64,000 bases of DNA from Terrimesophilobacter mesophilus (GTDB taxonomy: Bacteria; Actinomycetota; Actinomycetes; Actinomycetales; Microbacteriaceae): the NCBI RefSeq assembly GCF_014200375.1, contig NZ_JACHBP010000001.1, positions 496,001-560,000 on the forward strand, in the 5' to 3' direction. A model generated the notes under the pieces. It searched no databases. It worked only from the letters and a program-made list of their open reading frames with translations, and was not told the DNA's origin. The translations under genes and the position numbers were made by a program. Every line of letters starts with the position of its first letter. Position 1 is the stretch's first letter. Shown here piece by piece: positions 27,520-35,343 of the stretch.

Positions 27520-28257
27520 CTATCCTCCCGTGATGTGTGTCCCGGTACTGACTGCCGGCCGAAAGTTCCATCTCGACCGGTGTGTGGTGCGTGCTGACCC
27601 GCGGGACACACCGGGCGGGACAACAAGTTTCTGAACGAGCGCGAGCAGGCCATCCGCGGCGAGCGCGAGCGCTGCGACGAGGATCGCGCCGGCGAACGCG
27701 ATCGTGTAGTCGTGGTAGGCGAGCCCCTCGATGAGGAACCGGCCGAGGCCGGTCAGCCCGACATAGCCTGCGATCGTCGCCGTCGCGATGATCTGGAGCG
27801 TTGCGGACCGGATGCCTCCGAGGATGAGCGGGAGGGCCAGGGGGATCTCGACCTTGCCGAGGATCTGCCACTCCGTCATCCCGATCGCGCGCGCAGAGTC
27901 GATGGTCTCCCGATTGACGGAGTCGAGGCCGGAGTATGCTCCGGCGATGATCGGCGGGATCGCCAGGACCGCCAGGACGAATACGAGCGGCCAGAGCCCG
28001 AGACCCGTGAACAGGATGATGAAGAGCAGGAGCCCGAACGTCGGCAGGGCGCGGAACGAACCGGTGAGCGCAATGACGAGGTTCTTCCCCTTTCCGGTGT
28101 GGCCGATGATGAGCCCGACGGGGATGCCGATCAGCAGTGCGACTCCCAGGCTCAGTCCCGTGTAGAGCAGGTGGTCGACGAGTCGGGGCAGGATGCCCTT
28201 CTCGCCCAACAGGTTGGCCGGGTCGACGATGAACGCGAGAGCTTCGAGGAACAGCAC
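27520..28257 (-). CDS. Osmoprotectant ABC transporter permease (OpuCD/ProW-like)
   Basis: 245 aa with about five or six membrane spans and the inner-membrane-component motif around VNRETIDSARAIGMTEWQILGKVEIPLALPLILGGIR, where the EAA-loop Gly is in AIGMTEW. It begins at a GTG overlapping the stop of the other permease (TAGTG) and carries a polar C-terminal tail of about 30 residues. It forms the channel with the second permease. Confidence 0.9.
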   Translation of the reverse strand: MLFLEALAFIVDPANLLGEKGILPRLVDHLLYTGLSLGVALLIGIPVGLIIGHTGKGKNLVIALTGSFRALPTFGLLLFIILFTGLGLWPLVFVLAVLAIPPIIAGAYSGLDSVNRETIDSARAIGMTEWQILGKVEIPLALPLILGGIRSATLQIIATATIAGYVGLTGLGRFLIEGLAYHDYTIAFAGAILVAALALAADGLLALVQKLVVPPGVSRGSARTTHRSRWNFRPAVSTGTHITGG

Positions 28258-28931
28258 TATGCGGCTCCCCTCACCATGAGCGCGCGCGGTGAACGCCGTG
28301 GCCGGCGCGCCCACGGCATGAGTATGCGCCCGATCAGCACGAGAATCTGGTCGAAGACGACCGCGATGACGAGCGTGAACACGATGCCGATCATGATCTC
28401 GGTCGGAAAGTCGCGTTGGTACCCGTTGATGAAGAGGTAGCCGAGGGCGCCGTTGCCGACGAGCGCGCCGACGCTCAGCAGGCTCACTGTCGTGACGGAG
28501 ACGACGCGAAGATTGGCCAGGAGCACGGGGCCCGCGAGGGGGAACTCGACCGTCCAGAATCGCGAGGCGGAGGAGAATCCGACCGCGTTCGCAGACTCGA
28601 TGACATCCCTCGGCACCGACGCGAAGGCGTCCGCTGCACCGCGCACCATGATCGCGATGGCGTAGATGGTGAGGGCGACGACGACGTTGATCGGGTTCAG
28701 GATCTTGGTCCCGAGAACCGACGGCAGCGTGACGAAGAGGGCGAGGGAGGGGATGGTGAACAGGATGCCGAAGATCGTGAGCTGGATCGCGCGTGTCATG
28801 CGGAAGCGATTGGCAAGCCAACCGAGCGGGATGCAGGCTATGAAGCCACCGATGATCGGGATGACGCTCAATCGCACGTGTTCGAGCGAAAGGCCGAAAA
28901 CCAGGTCACGGTTCTCCCATAGCCACTGCAT
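28257..28931 (-). CDS. Osmoprotectant ABC transporter permease (OpuCB/ProW-like)
   Basis: 224 aa with about six spans. The EAA-loop region reads DAFASVPRDVIESANAVGFSSASRFWTVEFPLA. The start ATG overlaps the ATPase stop (TGATG), so the two genes are coupled. The sequence YLFINGYQRDFPTEIMIGIV near 170-190 is typical of OpuC/YehW permeases. Confidence 0.9.
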   Translation of the reverse strand: MQWLWENRDLVFGLSLEHVRLSVIPIIGGFIACIPLGWLANRFRMTRAIQLTIFGILFTIPSLALFVTLPSVLGTKILNPINVVVALTIYAIAIMVRGAADAFASVPRDVIESANAVGFSSASRFWTVEFPLAGPVLLANLRVVSVTTVSLLSVGALVGNGALGYLFINGYQRDFPTEIMIGIVFTLVIAVVFDQILVLIGRILMPWARRPRRSPRALMVRGAA

Positions 28932-29836
28932 CAGGCGTCGCCCGCCTGGTCCGTCTTGTTCGAGATGCTGCGGGATTTCGGACTGCTGCCGGCACCGGGG
29001 AGGACGCCTCCCGGCGCATCCACCACGCCGGCCGGATATCCGGCCCCGTCGATGAGCACGAGGTCGTCTCCGCGCGAATCCGCGGTCTCATCGACCATGA
29101 GGCGGCGTTTGCCGCGCGCGGAACCGACGAAGTCCGCGACGAACTCGTTGGCCGGGTTGGCGAGGATGTCGCTCGGCGCGCCCTGCTGCTCGATGTGGGC
29201 GCCGACCTGCAGGATGACGACCTGGTCACCCAGAAGGAACGCCTCGTCGATGTCGTGGGTCACGAACACGACCGTCTTGTCGAGGTCGCGCTGCAGCCGG
29301 ATGAGCTCATGCTGAAGGTCGGCGCGCACGATCGGGTCCACCGCGCCGAACGGCTCGTCCATGAGCAGGATGTTGGGGTTCACCGCGAGCCCTCGCGCCA
29401 CTCCGACCCTTTGCTGCTGGCCCCCGGAGAGCTGGCTGGGGTACCGATCAGCGAGGGAGCGGTCGAGGCCGACCGTGTCGAGCAGCTCGAGCGCCCTGGC
29501 GTGCGCCTCCTTCTTCGGCACACCGGTCAGGAGAGGAACCGTCGCGACGTTGTCGATGACCTTCCGATGCGGCAGGAGGCCCGAGTTCTGCATCACGTAG
29601 CCGATGCTGCGACGCAGGGAGACCGGGGGCATGGCGGCGATGCCATCGCCGTCGATGTCGACGTATCCGCTCGTCGGGTCGACCATCCGGTTGATCATGC
29701 GCAGGAGGGTCGTCTTCCCGCAACCCGACGAACCCACGAGCACCGTGGTCTTGCGCGATGGAATGAGGAGACTGAAATCATCGACCGCAAGTGTTCCGTC
29801 TGCGAATCTCTTGGAAACGCCGTGGAACTCGATCAT
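28931..29836 (-). CDS. Osmoprotectant ABC transporter ATPase (OpuCA/ProV-like)
   Basis: 301 aa. Walker A GSSGCGKTT (about 36-44), signature [10 protein letters not shown] (about 134-143), Walker B ILLMDEPFGAVDP (about 156-168), and H-loop VTHDIDEAF. It has a C-terminal extension of about 60 residues after the ATPase core where ProV proteins carry CBS domains; here it is short and shows no CBS match. First gene of the four-gene uptake operon, downstream of a TetR-type regulator. Confidence 0.92.
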   Translation of the reverse strand: MIEFHGVSKRFADGTLAVDDFSLLIPSRKTTVLVGSSGCGKTTLLRMINRMVDPTSGYVDIDGDGIAAMPPVSLRRSIGYVMQNSGLLPHRKVIDNVATVPLLTGVPKKEAHARALELLDTVGLDRSLADRYPSQLSGGQQQRVGVARGLAVNPNILLMDEPFGAVDPIVRADLQHELIRLQRDLDKTVVFVTHDIDEAFLLGDQVVILQVGAHIEQQGAPSDILANPANEFVADFVGSARGKRRLMVDETADSRGDDLVLIDGAGYPAGVVDAPGGVLPGAGSSPKSRSISNKTDQAGDA

Positions 29837-29902
29837 GATGAATCTGGCCTATTCCGTCGTCCGTGTGTGGTGTCGAATCTCATCATCCTGGGGCAGGTGT
29901 GC

Positions 29903-29932
29903 ACGGTAGGGAACACACGACCACACAGTCAA
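29903..29932 (-). promoter_or_regulatory. Putative promoter of the osmoprotectant operon
   Basis: TTGACT, 18-bp spacer, TACCGT on the minus strand, about 65 bp upstream of the ATPase ATG. Related TGTGTGGT/ACCACACA words at about 29864-29872 and 29920-29927 flank it and could be regulator sites. Confidence 0.5.
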
Positions 29933-29989
29933 ACACTATTCGGGGCCACCGGCATTCCCGATCGGTCAGATTCTCAGGCTGAGCGCCTC

Positions 29990-30616
29990 CTAGGCGGGCT
30001 CGCCCCAAACGCTCACGAGGTAGCTCCTGGCGACCCGGCGCGCCTCCGCGATGTACCGCGCGTCACCAGACCTGGAGAAGGCGAATGCCCGGGCGAGAAG
30101 GGAATCGACGATCGAGAAGAGCACCTCGAGCTGGAAGGCGAGCTCGTCGCCGTCCGGAAGGCCGTATCGGGAGACCAGGATCGGCGCGACCTGCGACGCG
30201 ACCAGGCTGCTGCCCGTGCGTCCGTCCTCGCGCGGGCGAAGGTCCAGCACGTCGCCGAAGCGAAGCGCCGCGAACGCCGGTTCGTGGGCGAAGCTCTCCA
30301 CCCCATCGTCGATGAGCGAATCGATGGCGCTCCACCAGTCGGCGTGCGGCTGGCCGGCGAACTTCGTCGCGAGGCGCTCCGAGAAGCGATCGACCGCGCG
30401 GGACGCCACACTCTGCAGGACCGCGATCCGGTCAGGGAAGTAGCGGTACACGGTGCCGATCGACGCTCCCGCGCGATCCGCGACCATGGCGGTCGTGAGG
30501 CGCTCGTAACCGACGTCGTCGATCGCGGCGGCGGCGGCATCGAGAAGGCTCGTGAGTCGAGCGGTGCTTCTCGCCTGGACAGGTTCATTGCGAAGAAGTG
30601 CTGTCGTTCCGGACAC
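29990..30616 (-). CDS. TetR/AcrR family regulator
   Basis: 208 aa. The N-terminal helix-turn-helix (about 15-65) includes YERLTTAMVADRAGASIGTVYRYFPDR, a classic TetR signature. The C-terminal ligand and dimer domain (about 75-205) resembles the TetR_C set seen with hydrophobic ligands. The start is GTG 30616 after GGAG; the frame stays open upstream but is not protein-like. It is codirectional with the osmoprotectant operon 153 bp downstream and divergent from the App1-like gene; either may be a target. A GC-rich palindrome lies in its promoter region. Confidence 0.88.
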   Translation of the reverse strand: MSGTTALLRNEPVQARSTARLTSLLDAAAAAIDDVGYERLTTAMVADRAGASIGTVYRYFPDRIAVLQSVASRAVDRFSERLATKFAGQPHADWWSAIDSLIDDGVESFAHEPAFAALRFGDVLDLRPREDGRTGSSLVASQVAPILVSRYGLPDGDELAFQLEVLFSIVDSLLARAFAFSRSGDARYIAEARRVARSYLVSVWGEPA

Positions 30617-30686
30617 TGCGGGCTCCGTCTCATTCCTTGCCCCGCGACGGTCGTCTTGGTCGTGCGGAGATGGGATGAATCTTATC

Positions 30687-30745
30687 GCGCCCCCGCCACG
30701 GGGGCGCCATCCACCGGCAGGAATCCCCGCAATACACGGGTTTTT
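30687..30745. promoter_or_regulatory. Palindrome and T-tailed hairpin between tetR and the App1-like gene
   Basis: A perfect 8-bp inverted repeat, GCGCCCCC (30687-30694) and GGGGGCGC (30700-30707), overlaps where the tetR -35 should be; TAAGAT at 30685-30680 is a possible tetR -10. A second small hairpin (CCCG 30726-30729, CGGG 30737-30740) is followed by TTTTT. The first is a candidate TetR operator, the second a weak terminator-like element on the plus strand. Confidence 0.45.
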
Positions 30746-30811
30746 CTCAGGGTCACGGCACGCACACGCCGCCGCGTGCTCGCCGGACGGAGTCCGTGAA
30801 AGACTTGTCGC

Positions 30812-31858
30812 ATGACCGGACCCGCGATGCCGTCCGACCACACAGAGTCGGAGGAACCGGTCACTCGCCTCCCCGCTCGGCTCGAAGACCGTTTTCACCG
30901 ATTCCGCGAGAAGCGCGCACGGCGGCGTGGGCTCACACCGATCGTGATTCCGTACACCGGATACGGTTCCACCGAATGGCTCAGGGTGCTCGCGCGCGTG
31001 CTCCTGGCGCGCCCCGGAACCGAGGATGAGATCCGCTACAAGAAGATTCGCGGCTGGCGCAGCTTCACGAGCGTCCCGGTGGGTGACACCGCCGTCCATG
31101 TCGGCGTCGACGGCGTGGAGCATGCCGTGACGGCGGATCGCGGCGGTGTCATCGACGATGTCATCTCCGTGTCGCTCTCGCCAGGCTGGCACACCATCAC
31201 GATGCGCACGGAGGGCTCCCACCCGGTCGAAGCACCGGTCTTCATCGTGGACCCGAAGGCGACGATCGGACTCATCTCCGACGTGGATGACACGGTCATG
31301 GTCACAGCGCTCCCCCGCCCGCTCCTCGCGGCCTGGAACACGTTCGTACTCGACGAGCACGCACGCACACCGGTCGCCGGCATGGCTGTGCTGTTCGAGA
31401 AGCTCGTGCGGGATCATCCGGGCTCCCCCGTCGTCTATCTCTCGACGGGCGCCTGGAACGTCGCGCCGACGCTCACCCGATTCCTGTCGCGGCACCTCTA
31501 TCCACCCGGGCCGCTCCTGCTCACCGATTGGGGTCCGACGCATGACCGCTGGTTCCGGAGCGGGCGCGCCCACAAAGAGGAGAGCCTCCGCAGGCTCGTC
31601 GAAGAGTTCCCCGACCTGCGATGGATCCTCGTGGGCGACGACGGCCAGCACGACGAGGAACTGTACGCCTCGTTCGCGGCCGAGCATCCCCAGCGGGTCG
31701 CCGCCATCGCCATCCGTCAGCTTTCCGGCGGCGAGGCGGTGCTCGCGGGCGGACGATCACGGCCCGATGTCCACGGCGCCGACAACCCCGTTCCATGGGT
31801 TCGAGCGCCGGACGGTGCCGGGCTCGCCGATGAGCTGGCGAGGATCGATCTCCTCTGA
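30812..31858 (+). CDS. App1-type phosphatase (DUF2183/LNS2-like HAD)
   Basis: 348 aa. The HAD motif I DVDDT is at 157-161, motif II Ser211 in VYLSTGAW, motif III Lys255 region (GRAHKEESL) and motif IV GDDGQHD at 275-281. This matches the App1/DUF2183 family, whose yeast member is a phosphatidate phosphatase. The N-terminal third (about 40-145) has the beta-rich companion domain including IRYKKIRGWRSF. The bacterial substrate is unknown; phosphatidate or another phosphorylated lipid is plausible. Confidence 0.87.
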   Translation: MTGPAMPSDHTESEEPVTRLPARLEDRFHRFREKRARRRGLTPIVIPYTGYGSTEWLRVLARVLLARPGTEDEIRYKKIRGWRSFTSVPVGDTAVHVGVDGVEHAVTADRGGVIDDVISVSLSPGWHTITMRTEGSHPVEAPVFIVDPKATIGLISDVDDTVMVTALPRPLLAAWNTFVLDEHARTPVAGMAVLFEKLVRDHPGSPVVYLSTGAWNVAPTLTRFLSRHLYPPGPLLLTDWGPTHDRWFRSGRAHKEESLRRLVEEFPDLRWILVGDDGQHDEELYASFAAEHPQRVAAIAIRQLSGGEAVLAGGRSRPDVHGADNPVPWVRAPDGAGLADELARIDLL

Positions 31859-31936
31859 ACCACGCGTGCACTAGCGTTGGTTGTCGTTGTCGTTTGCGCG
31901 ACGTGCGCATCCGAAGATCAAACCCCAGGAGTTTCC

Positions 31937-32692
31937 TTGATTGAACGCGGCCCCGTTGTGCGGCATGAACCGGCCGTCCGCTCGCTCGTCGTCTCCCGCG
32001 TCTCCACGCCGTCGCCGGGATTTCGTCGGCTGACGCTTGCCGGTGCAGATCTCGACGGATTCGCGAGCCTCGGAGCGACCGACCACGTGAAGGTCATCCT
32101 GCCCGACGGTGGCCGGCGCGACTACACCCCTCTGGGGTTCCGGGCTGCAACGGATGCCGGGCCGGCGGAGCTCGACCTCGACTTCTTCGTCCACGGCAAT
32201 GGGGCCGCAGCAGCCTGGGCGTCCTCCGTCGCCGTCGGCGAGCCGGCCACCATTGCGGGTCCGCGTGGTTCGCACCTGCCTCCCGTGGGTGCCACTCGCT
32301 TCGTCCTCGTGGCGGACGAATCGAGTCTTCCGGCGCTGGCGCGGTGGGTCGACATCCTGCCCGCTGATGTCGAGATCCTCGGATTCGTCGAACTCGACAA
32401 GGATTCCGATGCCGCATACCTGAACCCCGACCAGGTACACCGGGCCAAGATCGTGTGGCTTCACAAGGCCGACGGGGTTCTGGAGCGTGCGATCCGCGGG
32501 CTCGGCCCGATCGATGACGACACCTTCGTGTGGGTCGCCGGCGAGGCGACGACGCTCATCCCCATCCGCCGTTACCTGCGCAGGGAACTCGGCCTGCCCG
32601 TCTCCCAGGTGAAAGTGGACGGCTATTGGAAGCGTGGGGAGGCCGGGCGCGATCACCACGCCCCGATCGACCCGTCCGATCCAGAGGACTGA
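31937..32692 (+). CDS. Siderophore-interacting protein (FAD ferric reductase)
   Basis: About 251 aa. The N-terminal FAD-binding domain has RDYTPLGFR (61-69; usual form RxYTxR), followed by the C-terminal SIP domain with VLVADESSLPALARW and VWVAGEATTLIPIRRYLRRELG. It should reduce Fe(III)-siderophores in the cytoplasm using NAD(P)H. I choose the TTG at 31937 because AGGAG lies at proper spacing; the upstream TTG at 31877 would add an unusual Val-rich stretch. No siderophore transporter gene is nearby. Confidence 0.9.
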   Translation: MIERGPVVRHEPAVRSLVVSRVSTPSPGFRRLTLAGADLDGFASLGATDHVKVILPDGGRRDYTPLGFRAATDAGPAELDLDFFVHGNGAAAAWASSVAVGEPATIAGPRGSHLPPVGATRFVLVADESSLPALARWVDILPADVEILGFVELDKDSDAAYLNPDQVHRAKIVWLHKADGVLERAIRGLGPIDDDTFVWVAGEATTLIPIRRYLRRELGLPVSQVKVDGYWKRGEAGRDHHAPIDPSDPED

Positions 32693-32698
32693 TCCGTT

Positions 32699-32742
32699 GA
32701 CGAGCAAGGTACCCCCGACCATGCCGGAGGTACCCGCTCGTC
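32699..32742. terminator. Bidirectional hairpin between convergent genes
   Basis: Arms GACGAGC...GGTACC and GGTACC...GCTCGTC form an imperfect stem of about 17 bp around a 7-nt loop (centre near 32721). It lies between the siderophore-interacting gene and the small membrane gene. There is no T-run on either side, so the terminator role is inferred from position and stem strength. Confidence 0.6.
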
Positions 32743-32759
32743 GCTGAGATGTAACGGTG

Positions 32760-32924
32760 CTAGATGGTGCGACGCCCCGTGACCACTCGCGCCAGGAACA
32801 CGATCACCGCGATGATCGCGAGGACGAGCCCGACCCAGAGAAGGAAGTTCAGCGACTGAACGAATCCTCCTGTCACCAGAAGAACGATGGCGACGATGGC
32901 GATGATTCCGAGTAGCAGATTCAT
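32760..32924 (-). CDS. Small membrane protein, 54 aa
   Basis: 54 residues with two hydrophobic helices (about 2-20 and 26-45) separated by GGFVQSLN, ending in a basic tail VTGRRTI. GGAG lies 8 nt before the ATG. The amphipathic simplicity resembles the small hydrophobic proteins of unknown function common in Microbacteriaceae. It stands alone, with a hairpin downstream. Confidence 0.75.
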   Translation of the reverse strand: MNLLLGIIAIVAIVLLVTGGFVQSLNFLLWVGLVLAIIAVIVFLARVVTGRRTI

Positions 32925-33083
32925 GGTGTTGCTCCATTTCTGTCGCCCATCACACTATTACCGGATGACCCCCGAACAGGGGTCATCCAGTAAACGAACA
33001 GGCTCTGCACAGGAGGCACACTGGGTCCCGTGATCGCCCGTTCCGGCCACCGCGCCCCAACGAAATCGGGCCATGATGGAGTC

Positions 33084-33974
33084 ATGCCGAAGGACCATTC
33101 GGAGACCAGGAGCATCGACGGGCACCGTCTCGACTTCACGAGCCTCGACAAGGTCATGTATCCGCAAGACGGAATGACGAAGGGCGAGGTCATCGAGTAC
33201 TACCGCGCGATCGCGCCGGTGATGCTGCCCTACCTCGCCGGGCGCCCGGCGACGCGCAAGCAGTGGGTCAACGGGGTCGGAACCGCAGATGCCCCTGGTG
33301 AAGTGTTCTTCCACAAGAACCTCGATCGCGACGCGCCCTCCTGGATTCGCCGCAGGGCCATCCAGCACGCCGACCACTCGAATGACTACCCGCTCGTCGA
33401 TGACGCGGCCACGCTGCTCTGGTTCGTGCAGCGTGGAACCCTCGAGTTCCATGTACCCCAGTGGCGGTTCGGCCCGCGCGGGGCGCAGCGCAACCCCGAC
33501 CGGCTCGTGCTCGACCTCGACCCCGGGGATGGCGTCGGCCTCGCCGAGTGCGCCGATGTCGCCCGGCTCGCGCGGGAACGACTCGCCGCGCTCGGGTTCG
33601 ACGCGCACCCGGTCACGAGCGGGAGCAAGGGCATCCACCTCTACGCCGCAGCGGACGGGAAGCGCACCTCCGAGCGATTGACCGCGGTGGCGAAGGAACT
33701 CGCGGACTCACTCGAGGCCGATCATCCTGACCGCATCGTCGCCACCCTCGTCAAAGAGAAGCGTCGAGGGAGGGTGTTCGTCGACTGGAACCAGAACCTC
33801 GCGTCGAGGACCACCGTCGCGCCGTATTCGCTGCGTGGGCGGCTGCGGCCGACCGTCGCCGCGCCGCGTACCTGGGACGAACTCGATTCACCGGACTTCA
33901 CGCAGCTCGACTACCGCGACGTGCTCGAGCGCGTACGGCGCCAGGACGCCGGCCCGGCCGACCCGGCTGGGTAG
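33084..33974 (+). CDS. LigD-type primase/polymerase domain protein (stand-alone)
   Basis: 296 aa, only the archaeo-eukaryotic-primase-like PolDom of LigD. Metal ligands Asp144 and Asp146 in LVLDLDPGDG, the SGSKG nucleotide loop (179-183) with His185, and Asp234 in VFVDWNQN are all present, so it should be active in gap filling or ribonucleotide incorporation during end joining. No ligase or phosphoesterase domain is attached and no ku gene is in the window. ATG 33084 was chosen because the domain begins about 10 residues later. Its last 64 bp overlap the G6PD gene antisense. Confidence 0.9.
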   Translation: MPKDHSETRSIDGHRLDFTSLDKVMYPQDGMTKGEVIEYYRAIAPVMLPYLAGRPATRKQWVNGVGTADAPGEVFFHKNLDRDAPSWIRRRAIQHADHSNDYPLVDDAATLLWFVQRGTLEFHVPQWRFGPRGAQRNPDRLVLDLDPGDGVGLAECADVARLARERLAALGFDAHPVTSGSKGIHLYAAADGKRTSERLTAVAKELADSLEADHPDRIVATLVKEKRRGRVFVDWNQNLASRTTVAPYSLRGRLRPTVAAPRTWDELDSPDFTQLDYRDVLERVRRQDAGPADPAG

Positions 33975-35302
33975 CCCTCCAGCTTCACGGCATCCTTCTT
34001 CCAAGCCGCGAGCACGGGTTCGACGATGCGCCAGCACTCCTCGATCTCGTCCGCCCGTACGGAGAGGGTCGGGTCGCTGCCGAGGAGGCCCGACAACACC
34101 TCACCGTATGGGCCGAGCTCGCCGGATCCGAACTCCGTGCTCAGCACCACTCGGTCGATCGTGAACGGGTCACCCTGTCCATTGATGTTGAGGTCGAGGC
34201 TGATGTCGTCCGGACTCAGCGAGATCCGCAGCGCTGCCGGCCCGGGCTTGCCACGGAAGCCGACCGGCAGGTGCGGGACGTCCTTGAAGGTGACGATGAT
34301 CTCCTTGCGAGCACGCTCGAGCGCCTTCCCTGAGCGCAGCGTGAACGGCACGCCGGCCCAGCGCCAGTTGTCGACGCCGAGTACGACCTCGGCGAGGGTC
34401 TCCGTGTGGTTCTTCGGATCGACACCCGGCTCCTTCACGTAGGAGGGCAACTTCCGGCCACCGATCGTCCCCGCCGTGTACCTGGCCCGCCGGCTCGAGC
34501 TCGCAGGATCTCCGCCCAGCACGCTCGTCGCCCGCAGCGCCTGCGCCATCGCCCCGCGCAGATCATCCGCATCGATACTCGACGGCGGCTCCATCGCGAC
34601 CAGCGCCATGACGAGCAACAGGTGGCTCTGGATCATGTCGACGAGGGCGCCGGCGTGGTCGTAGTAGCCCGCCCTGCCCTCCAGGGCGAGCTTCTCGTCG
34701 AACACGACCTCCACGCTCGCGATGTTCTCGGCATTCCAGACCGGTTCGAGGATGCGGTTGGCGAACCGCAGGCCGAGCAGGTTGAGTACCGTCGATTTTC
34801 CGAGGAAGTGGTCGACCCGATGGATCTGCCGCTCCGGGATGAGCTTGACGAGCTGGCGGTTGAGTGCCACCGCGCTCTTCAGGTCGGTGCCGAACGGCTT
34901 CTCGAGCCCGAACACGGTACCCGCAGGCAGTTCGACCTTCGCGAGCGCCGTGCAGGCGGCGATGGTCACCCTGGGTGGCAGTGCGAAGTACAGCGCAGGA
35001 ATGCCGGTGCACATCGCGATGATCCTGGTGAGGTCATCCGGATTCGTGACATCGGCCTTCACGTAGTCTGCCGTGGCGGCGAGGGCACGGGCTTTTGCTC
35101 CGGTCGCTCCGCCCGCCTCGAAGGATTTCGCTACTCGCGCGCGCCAGGCGCTCGTCGACATCGCATCCTGCCCGACCCCGATGAGGTGGAAGCCCGGATT
35201 TCGGCCCAGATCGACGAGTTGCCCCAGTCCGGGCAGGAGCAGCCGCCTGGTCAGATCGCCGCTGGCTCCGAAGATGACGAGAGTTCCGATTCCTTTGGAC
35301 AT
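33911..35302 (-). CDS. zwf: Glucose-6-phosphate dehydrogenase
   Basis: 463 aa, oxidising glucose 6-phosphate to 6-phosphogluconolactone with NADP+ (or NAD+). The nucleotide loop GASGDLT (12-18), EKPFG (134-138) and active-site RVDHFLGK (162-169) are intact. It is shorter than the usual 490-515 aa enzyme and stands apart from tal, opcA and pgl, so it may be a second isozyme. ATG 35302 is preceded by TACCCT and 6 nt; the longer frame is unlikely. Divergent from the GH15 gene, 41 bp apart. Confidence 0.9.
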   Translation of the reverse strand: MSKGIGTLVIFGASGDLTRRLLLPGLGQLVDLGRNPGFHLIGVGQDAMSTSAWRARVAKSFEAGGATGAKARALAATADYVKADVTNPDDLTRIIAMCTGIPALYFALPPRVTIAACTALAKVELPAGTVFGLEKPFGTDLKSAVALNRQLVKLIPERQIHRVDHFLGKSTVLNLLGLRFANRILEPVWNAENIASVEVVFDEKLALEGRAGYYDHAGALVDMIQSHLLLVMALVAMEPPSSIDADDLRGAMAQALRATSVLGGDPASSSRRARYTAGTIGGRKLPSYVKEPGVDPKNHTETLAEVVLGVDNWRWAGVPFTLRSGKALERARKEIIVTFKDVPHLPVGFRGKPGPAALRISLSPDDISLDLNINGQGDPFTIDRVVLSTEFGSGELGPYGEVLSGLLGSDPTLSVRADEIEECWRIVEPVLAAWKKDAVKLEGYPAGSAGPASWRRTRSSTSR

Positions 35303-35308
35303 CTGCCA

Positions 35309-35314
35309 AGGGTA
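35309..35314 (-). promoter_or_regulatory. -10 box of a leaderless promoter for the G6PD gene
   Basis: TACCCT, 6 nt, ATG at 35302; no purine-rich ribosome site between. Confidence 0.5.
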
Positions 35315-35343
35315 ACCCCCGATTCCGGTGACAAGATGGGACG

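Noticed and set aside
30640-30750. Small noncoding RNA with two hairpins (6C-like)
   Set aside because: The hairpins lack the C-rich loops of 6C RNA and the only possible promoter would start inside the first hairpin.
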